Shown here piece by piece: positions 1 through 6,157 of a stretch of DNA of 6,157 nt (positions are counted from its first letter, which is position 1; every line of letters begins with the position of its first letter). A program made the position numbers and the translations under genes. Source of the DNA: Balneolaceae bacterium (GTDB lineage Bacteria > Bacteroidota > Rhodothermia > Balneolales > Balneolaceae); the NCBI GenBank assembly GCA_021767245.1, contig JAASTO010000162.1, forward strand, positions 1-6,157, written 5' to 3'. Below the pieces are notes generated by a model. The model was given only the letters and a program-made list of their open reading frames with translations, did not search any database and was not told the DNA's origin.

Positions 1-482
1 ATGATGTGAACTTCTGCTTCCATACGCATGCCACTCATTCCAACAGGATCACTGATGCCATCCTGACCATCAACCACAAATTCCTGCGGGATCACATGCA
101 GGATCTGCTGATCGGTCGGAAGCATGATACGCTGACAATCTTCCAGCAGGCGTTCTACATCCTTTGCCGTGATCTCATTATCTTTGTTATTGATTGTGAT
201 CACACCTTTACTGCGCATGCTTCTGATGTGGTCGCCGGCAATTCCGACGTTCACAGACTGTACCTGAATACCGGAAGCCAGCTCAGCCTGCGCTATGGCA
301 TCCTTAATGGCGTTCACCGTCTTGTCGATATTGACGACCACGCCTCGATTCAATCCGTCACTTTGGGCTTTACCAACACCAAGAATGTTGATCCTTTCCT
401 GTTCATCAATAGATGCTACGATTGCGCAAATTTTTGTGGTCCCTATATCGAGACCTACCATTATGTTTTCCTGTTCTTCCAT
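1..482 (-). CDS. ftsA: Cell division protein FtsA, N-terminal part (cut by left window edge)
   Basis: FtsA is an actin-like ATPase that tethers FtsZ filaments to the cytoplasmic membrane and recruits later divisome proteins. Reading leftwards from the ATG at 482-480 gives 160 complete codons before the edge. The ATP-binding phosphate-1 loop is GLDIGTTKICAIVA at residues 10-23. The FtsA-specific 1C subdomain follows at about residues 73-160 and ends in the family signature IPQEFVVDGQ (131-140) and PVGMSGMRMEAEVHI (146-160). The rest of the ATPase fold and the C-terminal membrane helix lie outside. The gene starts 25 bases after the small upstream gene. A second in-frame ATG (residue 8, at 461-459) has a better ribosome site, AGGA seven bases ahead, so the true start may be seven residues shorter. 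Family assignment is secure; the exact start is not. Confidence 0.96.
   Translation of the reverse strand, partial: MEEQENIMVGLDIGTTKICAIVASIDEQERINILGVGKAQSDGLNRGVVVNIDKTVNAIKDAIAQAELASGIQVQSVNVGIAGDHIRSMRSKGVITINNKDNEITAKDVERLLEDCQRIMLPTDQQILHVIPQEFVVDGQDGISDPVGMSGMRMEAEVHI
469..472 (-). promoter_or_regulatory. Candidate ribosome binding site for the internal ftsA start
   Basis: AGGA lies seven bases upstream of the in-frame ATG at 461-459. The first ATG (482-480) is preceded only by the weak GCGGA in CAGCGGATCATC. If this site is used, FtsA starts MVGLDIGTTK, which still leaves the phosphate-1 loop intact. It is seen only as a short match, so confidence is low. Confidence 0.35.
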
Positions 483-507
483 GATGATCCGCTGTGTTTG
501 TTGATTG

Positions 508-780
508 CTAATGTTCTTTATTTATGTTGAAGGTGATCCGGTCAAACCATTTTGCAGCCGTCCCGATACCTTGTTCAGTTCTGCTTCTCACTTCAGAGTA
601 AAATCCGGATACTTTATCATCTTCAGCAGGGTAGGGTGATCCCAACAGTGCATTGAATAGATTGACCGCCTCATCATCCAGATTATGATCATGCTCTGCT
701 GCAGGAGAGGATTTGGCCTTTGAAGGCTCCTTTTTCTTCCTCTTTTTAGTAAACTGTAAGTATTCAAAACTATATTTCAC
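508..780 (-). CDS. Small unrecognised protein (90 aa) between ftsQ and ftsA
   Basis: I do not recognise this protein. It starts at GTG (780-778) inside the 3' end of ftsQ, overlapping it by 11 bases in another frame, and ends with TAG 25 bases before ftsA. An in-frame TGA at 786-784 bounds it upstream and there is no ATG inside, so GTG is the likely start. It has no signal peptide or membrane segment and should be cytoplasmic. Three parts are visible: a short start followed by a basic run (KKRKKKEPSKAK, residues 12-23); an acidic middle (about 29-56) holding a likely short helix, EAVNLFNALLG (37-47); and a C-terminal stretch GIGTAAKWFDRITFNI (71-86). In the last, Ile72, Ala75, Phe79, Ile82 and Ile86 fall on one face of a helix, suggesting an amphipathic, possibly membrane- or partner-binding helix. 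Position implies co-translation with division genes; a divisome role is inference only. Confidence 0.78.
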   Translation of the reverse strand: MKYSFEYLQFTKKRKKKEPSKAKSSPAAEHDHNLDDEAVNLFNALLGSPYPAEDDKVSGFYSEVRSRTEQGIGTAAKWFDRITFNINKEH

Positions 781-1498
781 GGGTCACCACCTGATTTGAG
801 AAACGCAGATCAACTTGCTGCATTGACTGTATTCCTTTTGTTCGAACTACCTGCTTATAAAATGCTTTCCAGTTTTCAAGTTTCATTTCAAAATCATTGC
901 GCCCAAAAAGGAGCTTAACCCCGTTTTCATGACTCAGGGCCACCACTCCGTCAACCGGGTCAAAAGCCACTTCACTGATCGTTGTCCAACCAAATTGGTC
1001 GATCTTGGCTTTCATCAGAAAATCCCTGACCTGTAAAAATGGTTCATCTTTCAATGTATCAGTGGCATGTACGGAATAACCATAAAGCAGGGGCACATCT
1101 CGGGTTTTGTTCTCAAGTATGGGCAGGATCACTCCCTCGGCATCCACATAGGCCCGTTGGGATCCATCGATCAGCATAGCGATCGGTTCCCGCTCTGAAA
1201 CAGTTAATCTAAGGTCTCCACTGGGTTCGATATACGGTACTACAGAACGGACATAGGGTAGTTTTTCAACACGTAGAACTACTTCCTGTATGTCAAGGCT
1301 ATCCGGCTGAATTCCAAATGGTATAGCCGCTACTGCTTCAATTTCTTCGGGTTCTGTAAACGTCAGGGCATTGATATCAAGCTCATCAACCGTAACAGTC
1401 CGGGTCCAGTACACGGCGGCCAATACGGCAACCGCGATCACCATCATGATACCGGTGACCCAGGGTAAAAGGGTGGTATTTGAAACCTTTTTACTCAA
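770..1498 (-). CDS. ftsQ: Cell division protein FtsQ (DivIB family), TTG start
   Basis: FtsQ is a bitopic membrane protein that connects early cytoplasmic divisome parts with the periplasmic septal synthesis complex (FtsL/FtsB/FtsW/FtsI in other bacteria). The 242-residue product has a short cytoplasmic tail, one membrane segment at about residues 13-31 (PWVTGIMMVIAVAVLAAVYW), a POTRA-like domain at about 34-103 (TEPEEIEAVAAIPFG, then EVVLRVEKLPYVRSVVPYI and LRLTVSEREPIA), and the FtsQ domain with YVDAEGVILPI (117-127) and the C-terminal VDLRFSNQVV (229-238). Length is normal for the family. The start is TTG at 1498-1496, directly after the murC TAG. The next candidates are two ATGs at residues 18-19, inside the membrane segment, so they are poor choices. 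Only a weak AGAGA lies upstream, so translation is probably coupled to murC. Confidence 0.9.
   Translation of the reverse strand: MSKKVSNTTLLPWVTGIMMVIAVAVLAAVYWTRTVTVDELDINALTFTEPEEIEAVAAIPFGIQPDSLDIQEVVLRVEKLPYVRSVVPYIEPSGDLRLTVSEREPIAMLIDGSQRAYVDAEGVILPILENKTRDVPLLYGYSVHATDTLKDEPFLQVRDFLMKAKIDQFGWTTISEVAFDPVDGVVALSHENGVKLLFGRNDFEMKLENWKAFYKQVVRTKGIQSMQQVDLRFSNQVVTREI
787..792 (-). promoter_or_regulatory. Ribosome binding site for the small gene, inside ftsQ
   Basis: AGGTGG sits six bases upstream of the GTG at 780-778, within the last codons of ftsQ. It is a five-of-six match to AGGAGG at a good distance. Together with the TGA just upstream, it supports the GTG as a real start and argues that the small gene is translated. 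Confidence 0.6.
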
Positions 1499-1501
1499 CT
1501 A
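1496..1501 (-). other. Zero-gap, same-frame murC stop / ftsQ start junction
   Basis: Read on the minus strand, the bases are TAG TTG: the murC stop codon is followed at once by the ftsQ start codon in the same reading frame. No untranslated base separates the genes. This favours ribosome reinitiation after termination. It would also allow a 718-residue MurC-FtsQ product if TAG were read through, though nothing in the sequence shows that this happens. Confidence 0.85.
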
Positions 1502-2926
1502 TTTCTCTTTTGGTTTGAATGATCCTGATTCCAAAGCTTTAATAAAGTCTTCGCCGAAACGATAAATATCGCCGGCACCCATGGTAATGATGATATCACC
1601 TTCCTCAGCTACCTCTTTAAGGGTTTTAGTGACATCCTCTTTGTTTTCTAAATACATCACATTCTTGTGGCCATACTGTTCAGCCGTATCCGATATCAAC
1701 TTACCGGAAACCCCTTCGATCGGTTTTTCGCGGGAAGGATACACATCGGTTACTATGAGCATTTCGGCATCAAAGAAGGACAGGCCGAATTCCTTATACA
1801 ATTCCTGAGTTCGGGAGTACAGGTGCGGCTGAAAGACGGCGACCACCCGTCTGTCGGGCCAGCCTTTTCGGGCCGCCTGAAGGGTTGCCTGCACTTCTGT
1901 TGGGTGATGGGCATAGTCATCGATCACCATACACCCATTTTCATATTTCAGCTGGAACCTTCTGAAGACTCCCTCAAAATGTTCGATTCCTTTTTTGATC
2001 AGTTTGAAATCAATATTCAGTTCAATACCGGTAGCGATAGCTGCCAATGCATTTTTCACATTATGCTCGCCGGGGGCTTTTAATGTGACAACCCCAAGTT
2101 TTTCGCCCTCGTACATAACAGTAAAAGTGCTGGTGAAGGCATCACTGCGAATATCCACAGCTCTGAGTTGTGCCTGAGGGTTCAACCCATAGGTGATCAC
2201 CCGTTTTTCAAGTTGTGGCAAAATGCTTCGAACATTTGGGTCATCGAGACACACAATGACTGCTCCATAAAATGGCACCTTGTTGGCGTAATCAATGAAT
2301 GCTTGTTTTACATCATCCAGGTCGTTGTAGATATCCAGATGCTCGGCTTCAATATTTGTGATTATGGCAAGGGAGGGGTTGAGTCGGAGGAATGTTCGGT
2401 CAAATTCATCGGCTTCAACCACAATAAGGTCGCCCTTACCAACCACAGCGTTGGTCTTGTCGAAACTATGCACTTTACCACCCACAATAATGGTCGGATC
2501 GTAATTACCATCTTGTGTCACATGGCCGATCATGGTGGTGGTAGTGGTTTTGCCGTGTGTGCCTGCTACACCGATACCAAACTTCATTTTCATCAGCTCT
2601 GCCAGCATCTCTGCCCGCTTGATGGTTGGGATCCGCTTTTCCATGGCAGCAATGGTTTCCACATTCTCATCGGCTTTGACCGCGCTGGTGTACACAACTA
2701 CATCGGCGTCTTCAATATATTCTGCCTTATGGCCTTTGTGCACCGTAGCTCCAAGTTCTTGTAATCTTTTGGTGGTTTCGGTAACTGCGCCATCCGAACC
2801 GGTCACTTTATAGCCCCGCAGCAGCAGTATCTCGGCCATGCCGCTCATACCAATGCCACCAATACCCACCATGTGGATATGCCTGGTTTTACCAAATACG
2901 GGTTGTGTTTCGATTCGTTTTTCCAC
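1499..2926 (-). CDS. murC: UDP-N-acetylmuramate--L-alanine ligase MurC
   Basis: MurC is the cytoplasmic ATP-dependent ligase that adds L-alanine to UDP-MurNAc, the first amino acid of the peptidoglycan stem peptide. The 475-residue product has all three Mur ligase domains. The N-terminal UDP-substrate domain shows HMVGIGGIGMSGMAE (18-32). The central ATPase domain has the P-loop AGTHGKTTTTT (121-131), EADEFDR (171-177) and NIEAEHLDIY (191-200). The C-terminal domain has FRRFQ (321-325), the MurC hallmark DDYAHHPTEV (336-345), FQPHLYSRT (365-373) and GAGDIYR (451-457). Length is normal. The start is GTG at 2926-2924, seven bases after the murG stop, with no visible Shine-Dalgarno sequence; the next Met (residue 19) lies inside the glycine-rich loop and would cut the fold. 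Its stop abuts ftsQ. No MurB or Ddl gene follows. Confidence 0.97.
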   Translation of the reverse strand: MEKRIETQPVFGKTRHIHMVGIGGIGMSGMAEILLLRGYKVTGSDGAVTETTKRLQELGATVHKGHKAEYIEDADVVVYTSAVKADENVETIAAMEKRIPTIKRAEMLAELMKMKFGIGVAGTHGKTTTTTMIGHVTQDGNYDPTIIVGGKVHSFDKTNAVVGKGDLIVVEADEFDRTFLRLNPSLAIITNIEAEHLDIYNDLDDVKQAFIDYANKVPFYGAVIVCLDDPNVRSILPQLEKRVITYGLNPQAQLRAVDIRSDAFTSTFTVMYEGEKLGVVTLKAPGEHNVKNALAAIATGIELNIDFKLIKKGIEHFEGVFRRFQLKYENGCMVIDDYAHHPTEVQATLQAARKGWPDRRVVAVFQPHLYSRTQELYKEFGLSFFDAEMLIVTDVYPSREKPIEGVSGKLISDTAEQYGHKNVMYLENKEDVTKTLKEVAEEGDIIITMGAGDIYRFGEDFIKALESGSFKPKEK

Positions 2927-2933
2927 TAAGGTA

Positions 2934-4040
2934 TTATAGTTTCGAGGTTGCGATTTCTAAAATTTCTTTTGCGATCAACCGGGCGGCATCAGGTTTAGCC
3001 AGTTTCAGGGCCGCCTGATTCATACGCTTCAGGTTTTGCTGATCCCGGATCAGCTGTTCCACCAATTCAGTGACTGTATCTTTCATTTTATCATCCTCCA
3101 GTAGTATAGATGCACCTGCATCCGCCATGGCTTTGGCATTTTGGGTTTGGTGATCTCCCGCAACATTAGGAGAGGGTACTAATACACTTGGTTTACCGGT
3201 CAGCATCAATTCGGAACATGAACTTGCTCCGGCACGGCTGATCACAAGGTCTGCTGCAGCATAAGCCTCGGCCATATTATCGAGGTAGGCGGTAAGTCGC
3301 AGATCCTTCATGTTTTCCGTATTAATTTCTGTAGAGAGAGTATCATAATATCGTGAACCGCATTGCCATATGATCTGTAAGCCGGCCTGATCATGCAATG
3401 CTTCAATATTGGCTTTCATGGCATCGTTGATGGTCTTCGCTCCACCACTGCCGCCCATAACCAACAGCACAGGTTTATCATCAGTGAATCCAAATGATTC
3501 CAATGCGGAGGGTTTATCTGCTTCCTTAAGGGTGGCTCTGGTTGGATTACCACTAACCGTGGTTTTATTGGCCGGTAAAAAGTTATCGGCTTCTTTGAAT
3601 GCGGTAAATATCTTAGAGGCAAATTTTGCCAGTAATCGGTTCGTAACGCCCGGAAAGCTGTTCTGTTCCTGAATCACAATAGGTATCCCCAGCTTTCCGG
3701 CTACCCAGCCTACGGGTCCGGCTACATAACCCCCGCAGGAAACCACGACTTGAGGTTTGTAAGCCTTTAAAATTCTGAGACTTTGTATCAGACTGGTGAT
3801 CAGTTTAACAGGGAAAATAAGGTTTTTCAGGGTGAACCGACGGTGAAAACCACTGATCCATACATTTCGGATATCGTAGCCGGCATTGGGTACAGCTTTC
3901 CACTCCATGTGGTCCTTGGTTCCCACAAACAGGATCTCTGTATCGGGATTTTCATCTTTCAAAGCATCAGCAATGGCAATAGCCGGGTACACATGTCCGC
4001 CGGTTCCGCCTGCTGCCAGTAAGATCCTTGGGTTATCCAT
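2934..4040 (-). CDS. murG: UDP-GlcNAc--lipid I N-acetylglucosaminyltransferase MurG
   Basis: MurG is a peripheral membrane glycosyltransferase (GT28, GT-B fold) that transfers GlcNAc from UDP-GlcNAc to lipid I, making lipid II on the cytoplasmic face. The 368-residue product shows the first glycine loop GGTGGHVYPA (11-20), in which His16 matches the catalytic-site His of the family. It also has SCGGYVAGP (101-109), QEQNSFPG (124-131), GNPTR (164-168), a second glycine loop GGSGGA (196-201; often GGSLGA), and the UDP-GlcNAc-binding RAGASSCSE (269-277), ending in the conserved Glu277. PSPNVAGDHQTQNA (289-302) is of the Bacteroidota type. The ATG at 4040 overlaps the ftsW stop by eight bases and has the strongest ribosome site in the window. 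The product should work beside FtsW, which uses lipid II. Confidence 0.97.
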   Translation of the reverse strand: MDNPRILLAAGGTGGHVYPAIAIADALKDENPDTEILFVGTKDHMEWKAVPNAGYDIRNVWISGFHRRFTLKNLIFPVKLITSLIQSLRILKAYKPQVVVSCGGYVAGPVGWVAGKLGIPIVIQEQNSFPGVTNRLLAKFASKIFTAFKEADNFLPANKTTVSGNPTRATLKEADKPSALESFGFTDDKPVLLVMGGSGGAKTINDAMKANIEALHDQAGLQIIWQCGSRYYDTLSTEINTENMKDLRLTAYLDNMAEAYAAADLVISRAGASSCSELMLTGKPSVLVPSPNVAGDHQTQNAKAMADAGASILLEDDKMKDTVTELVEQLIRDQQNLKRMNQAALKLAKPDAARLIAKEILEIATSKL

Positions 4041-5223
4041 AATACAAGGTCCTCCTGTTTCGATTATGCTTTGAGATATTCAACAGAATGCCCACCATGA
4101 TTCCGGCAAACACCATACTGGTTCCTCCGTAGCTTACAAAAGGCATGGGCAGTCCTGTTACCGGTAGTATGCCACTGGCAACTCCTGCATTCACAAATCC
4201 GTAGAGTACGATCATCATGGTGCAGGCAACAGCCAGCAGGGACCCGAGGTGGTCTTCCGCATTACGTGCCACAAAGACGACACCGCGTATTAAAATGAGG
4301 GTATACATCAGCACAAGTCCCATGGCTCCAAACAAACCATATTCTTCAGCGATGATGGCAAAAATAAAATCATTATAAGGAGCAGGGAGGAAGTCACGTT
4401 GAGAGCTTTTACCAATGCCTACACCGAACAGTTCACCCTTAGCGATAGCAATATGAGCCTGTTGAGCCTGATATCCGCTTCCCTGAATGATCTGTTCACT
4501 AGGAATATCTTTGATCTGTGTGATATACTGTTCAATGCGATCCTGCCGGTTGGTTGACTGACTTAAAAGTAAAATACCTCCCAGTATCCCGACTGCGATC
4601 AGGCTTCCGATCTGAATCATGCTGATTCTGCCGACAAACATGACGAGTAAACAAATCGCCATTAAAATGCCGGCACTACTGAAATCCTCTATTCCGATAA
4701 GTCCGCAGGTTAGCACCACCCAGAACATAATCGGTAAAAAGGCTTTTTGAAAGTCTTTGATATATTCCTGTTTCTCATTCAGTAACACGGAGATATGGAT
4801 CAATAAGGCCACAGAGGCGACCATGGAAGGCTGAAATGAGAATCCGCCTACATTGAGCCATCGTTTTGCACCAAACTGTTCGGTTCCAAATGCCAGGACT
4901 GCAACCAGTAAAAACAGGCTGACGACCATACCGATCCGGCTTAATTTGGCGATTGCATGGTAATTGATCTTTGAGACCAGAAGCGTGACAAAAAAGGCGA
5001 TTCCAAGTTTAACCAAATGACTCAGAATGAGTTGTCCTGCCGTCGTAGATTTGGTTTCAGCGAAAAAAGCTATGGATGAATACACGGCCAGCAACCCGAA
5101 TGTCATCAGTATGACTACGGCCATCAGCAGGTAGCGGTCGCTTCCCTGCTTGGGTGTATCAATGTCCTCGGCAGTAGTGCCTATTACATTGGATAAATTG
5201 CTATGTGGTGATGTATAGATCAA
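4033..5223 (-). CDS. ftsW: Septal peptidoglycan glycosyltransferase FtsW (SEDS family)
   Basis: FtsW is the SEDS-family polymerase that joins lipid II into glycan strands at the septum, normally with the class B penicillin-binding protein FtsI. The 396-residue product has a cytoplasmic tail of about 30 residues and about ten hydrophobic segments, the first near residues 31-50. Family motifs are GAKRWLNVGGFSFQPS (118-133), EDFSSAGIL (179-187), GVGIGKSSQRDFLP (267-280) and YNDFIFAIIAEEYG (283-296), where Asp285 matches the conserved SEDS aspartate needed for polymerisation. The C-terminal signature TGLPMPFVSYGGTS is at 356-369. Context in dcw, next to murG and murD, favours FtsW over RodA. The TTG start at 5223-5221 lies nine bases after the murD stop in the same frame and has no clear Shine-Dalgarno sequence; the next ATG (residue 34) is inside the first membrane segment. 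QPS is followed by Met134, not the usual Glu. Confidence 0.93.
   Translation of the reverse strand: MIYTSPHSNLSNVIGTTAEDIDTPKQGSDRYLLMAVVILMTFGLLAVYSSIAFFAETKSTTAGQLILSHLVKLGIAFFVTLLVSKINYHAIAKLSRIGMVVSLFLLVAVLAFGTEQFGAKRWLNVGGFSFQPSMVASVALLIHISVLLNEKQEYIKDFQKAFLPIMFWVVLTCGLIGIEDFSSAGILMAICLLVMFVGRISMIQIGSLIAVGILGGILLLSQSTNRQDRIEQYITQIKDIPSEQIIQGSGYQAQQAHIAIAKGELFGVGIGKSSQRDFLPAPYNDFIFAIIAEEYGLFGAMGLVLMYTLILIRGVVFVARNAEDHLGSLLAVACTMMIVLYGFVNAGVASGILPVTGLPMPFVSYGGTSMVFAGIMVGILLNISKHNRNRRTLYYG
4051..4056 (-). promoter_or_regulatory. Ribosome binding site of murG, inside ftsW
   Basis: A perfect AGGAGG lies ten bases upstream of the murG ATG, within the last codons of ftsW. It is the only full consensus site in the window and fixes the murG start. 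The spacing is slightly long. Confidence 0.75.
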
Positions 5224-5232
5224 TAGTCTGTT

Positions 5233-6157
5233 TTATAGTTTGTTTACTTCGTCTTTAAAGATCTTGCCGCGGTGTTCATAACTGTCAAACATATCGAATG
5301 AGGCACAGGCAGGGCTCAGCAAAACGACTTCACCTTTTTTAGCACCTTTGTAGGCCGCTCTCACGGCTCCACCCATGGTTTCTACCCGTACAAAATGCGG
5401 GGCAACATCTCCAAGTTGTTCTTCAATGCGGTCTTTGGATTCCCCGATCGCAATGATCGTATGTACTTTTTCCTTGATCTGTGGGATCAATTCCGAATAA
5501 TCATTGCCTTTATCGCGCCCTCCAAGAATGAGAGTAAGCGGGACGTTAAAACTATCCAGTGCAAACCAAACGGCATTCACGTTGGTCGCTTTACTGTCGT
5601 TGATGTATTTCACTCCATCCACCTTGCGAACCAGTTCAAGACGGTGTTCAACTCCGGTGAAGGTGCGAAGGCTTTCTCTGATCGCATCGTTTTTGATCTC
5701 AGCAGCCCGTGCCGCAAGTGCGGTTGCTAATCCGTTGCTCAGGTTGTGTTGACCTCGTAGTCCGATTTCTTCTACTGGCATAAGTGATTCTTCCTGGTTG
5801 TTGAATTTGAAAATGATTTGATTGTTGCGAACAAAAGCACCTTCCGGTACTTCATTTTTGTGAGAAAAAGCCCACAGCTGAGGGTTGGATTGCTTTTGTT
5901 TGAGGGACTCCACATGCTTTTGAATGATCGGGTCATCAAAATTGAAGATGAACCGATCATTTTCAGTCTGATTTTCTGTAATTCTGAATTTAGCGGCCGC
6001 GTAGGCCTCAAGATCAAAGTTGTACCGATTCAGGTGATCCGGTGTGATATTCAGTATCAAACTGATATCAGGTTTGAAAGTGGATATATGATCGAGCTGA
6101 AAACTACTTACTTCCAGGAGGTGATCTCCGGTTGTGTGGTCCACTACATCAGAAAAA
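5233..6157 (-). CDS. murD: UDP-MurNAc-L-Ala--D-glutamate ligase MurD, C-terminal two-thirds (cut by right edge)
   Basis: MurD is the cytoplasmic ATP-dependent ligase that adds D-glutamate to UDP-MurNAc-L-alanine. The frame stays open to the right edge, giving 307 residues of a protein usually near 440-450; the N-terminal UDP-binding domain and the P-loop are missing. Visible motifs, numbered from the first complete codon, are EVSSFQLD (15-22), NITPDHLNRY (36-45), AAAKFRI (53-59) whose Lys56 matches the carbamylated lysine of the family, GQHNLSN (135-141), EHRLE (170-174), NDSKATN (186-192), GGRDKGNDY (212-220), SPACASFDMF (281-290) and EHRGKIF (294-300). The GTG at 6144 is an internal valine codon, not the start. 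DHLNRY has Asn where DHLDR is usual. The stop TAA at 5235-5233 is nine bases from ftsW. Confidence 0.96.
   Translation of the reverse strand, partial: FSDVVDHTTGDHLLEVSSFQLDHISTFKPDISLILNITPDHLNRYNFDLEAYAAAKFRITENQTENDRFIFNFDDPIIQKHVESLKQKQSNPQLWAFSHKNEVPEGAFVRNNQIIFKFNNQEESLMPVEEIGLRGQHNLSNGLATALAARAAEIKNDAIRESLRTFTGVEHRLELVRKVDGVKYINDSKATNVNAVWFALDSFNVPLTLILGGRDKGNDYSELIPQIKEKVHTIIAIGESKDRIEEQLGDVAPHFVRVETMGGAVRAAYKGAKKGEVVLLSPACASFDMFDSYEHRGKIFKDEVNKL

Noticed and set aside
483..507. Gap between the small gene and ftsA as a promoter or terminator
   Set aside because: At 25 bases it is the longest gap in the window, but it shows no inverted repeat, no T-run and no recognisable promoter motif.
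6..530. Open frame of 174 codons on the plus strand
   Set aside because: It is the complement of ftsA, whose family motifs are clear on the minus strand. The plus-strand translation is rich in His, Cys and Phe, looks like no known family, and has no plausible operon context.
715..752. A-rich run (minus strand) in the small gene as a possible slippage or frameshift site
   Set aside because: The run is interrupted by G residues (AAAAAG AGG AAG AAA AAG) and forms no X XXY YYZ heptamer with a visible stimulator; the frame is open on both sides and encodes a plausible basic segment.
2168..2764. Open frame of 198 codons on the plus strand
   Set aside because: It lies wholly antisense to the ATPase domain of murC, which is intact and conserved. 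Its composition (many His and Cys) is that of a reverse-complement shadow.
3416..3622. Second minus-strand frame of 68 codons inside murG
   Set aside because: It overlaps the GGSGGA region of murG in another frame, is Pro/Trp-rich, and shows no ribosome site or family likeness.
5993..6000. GCGGCCGC palindrome
   Set aside because: It lies in murD coding sequence, across the AAA of AAAKFRI, and is explained by alanine codons; a chance NotI-type site with no sign of a cloning junction.
5772..6017. Second minus-strand frame of 81 codons inside murD
   Set aside because: It runs across the conserved middle domain of murD in a shifted frame; basic, low-complexity translation typical of a shadow.

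Overview
The window is a solid, one-directional block of the division and cell wall (dcw) cluster. Every gene is on the minus strand, so transcription runs from the right edge to the left. In that order it holds murD (3' two-thirds, cut by the right edge), ftsW, murG, murC, ftsQ, a short unrecognised gene of 90 codons, and ftsA (first 160 codons, cut by the left edge). No gap between genes exceeds 25 bases. Two pairs overlap (ftsW/murG by 8 bases, ftsQ/small gene by 11), and murC and ftsQ abut with no base between them. I see no RNA gene, mobile element, CRISPR array or internal terminator, and no stretch of 300 bases without a gene. Promoters and the operon ends must lie outside the window.

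The order murD-ftsW-murG-murC-ftsQ-ftsA, with no murB or ddl between murC and ftsQ, is the arrangement known from Bacteroidota and relatives (FCB group). Protein details agree: MurG carries ISRAGASSCSEL and PSPNVAGDHQTQNA, and MurC carries EADEFDR. Composition is moderate, slightly AT-rich by eye. A member of Bacteroidota, Balneolota or Rhodothermota is my best inference; I cannot go finer from sequence alone.

The products form one pathway. MurC adds L-Ala and MurD adds D-Glu to the UDP-MurNAc precursor in the cytoplasm. MurG turns lipid I into lipid II at the inner face of the membrane. FtsW polymerises lipid II into septal glycan. FtsQ links the cytoplasmic and periplasmic halves of the divisome, and FtsA anchors FtsZ filaments to the membrane.

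This is mostly a conserved housekeeping locus, and I found no hidden exotic system. The points worth a second look are the small gene between ftsQ and ftsA, the same-frame TAG|TTG junction of murC and ftsQ, the many non-ATG starts (TTG, GTG, TTG, GTG for ftsW, murC, ftsQ and the small gene), and a Met where many FtsW/RodA proteins carry Glu in the QPSE motif.
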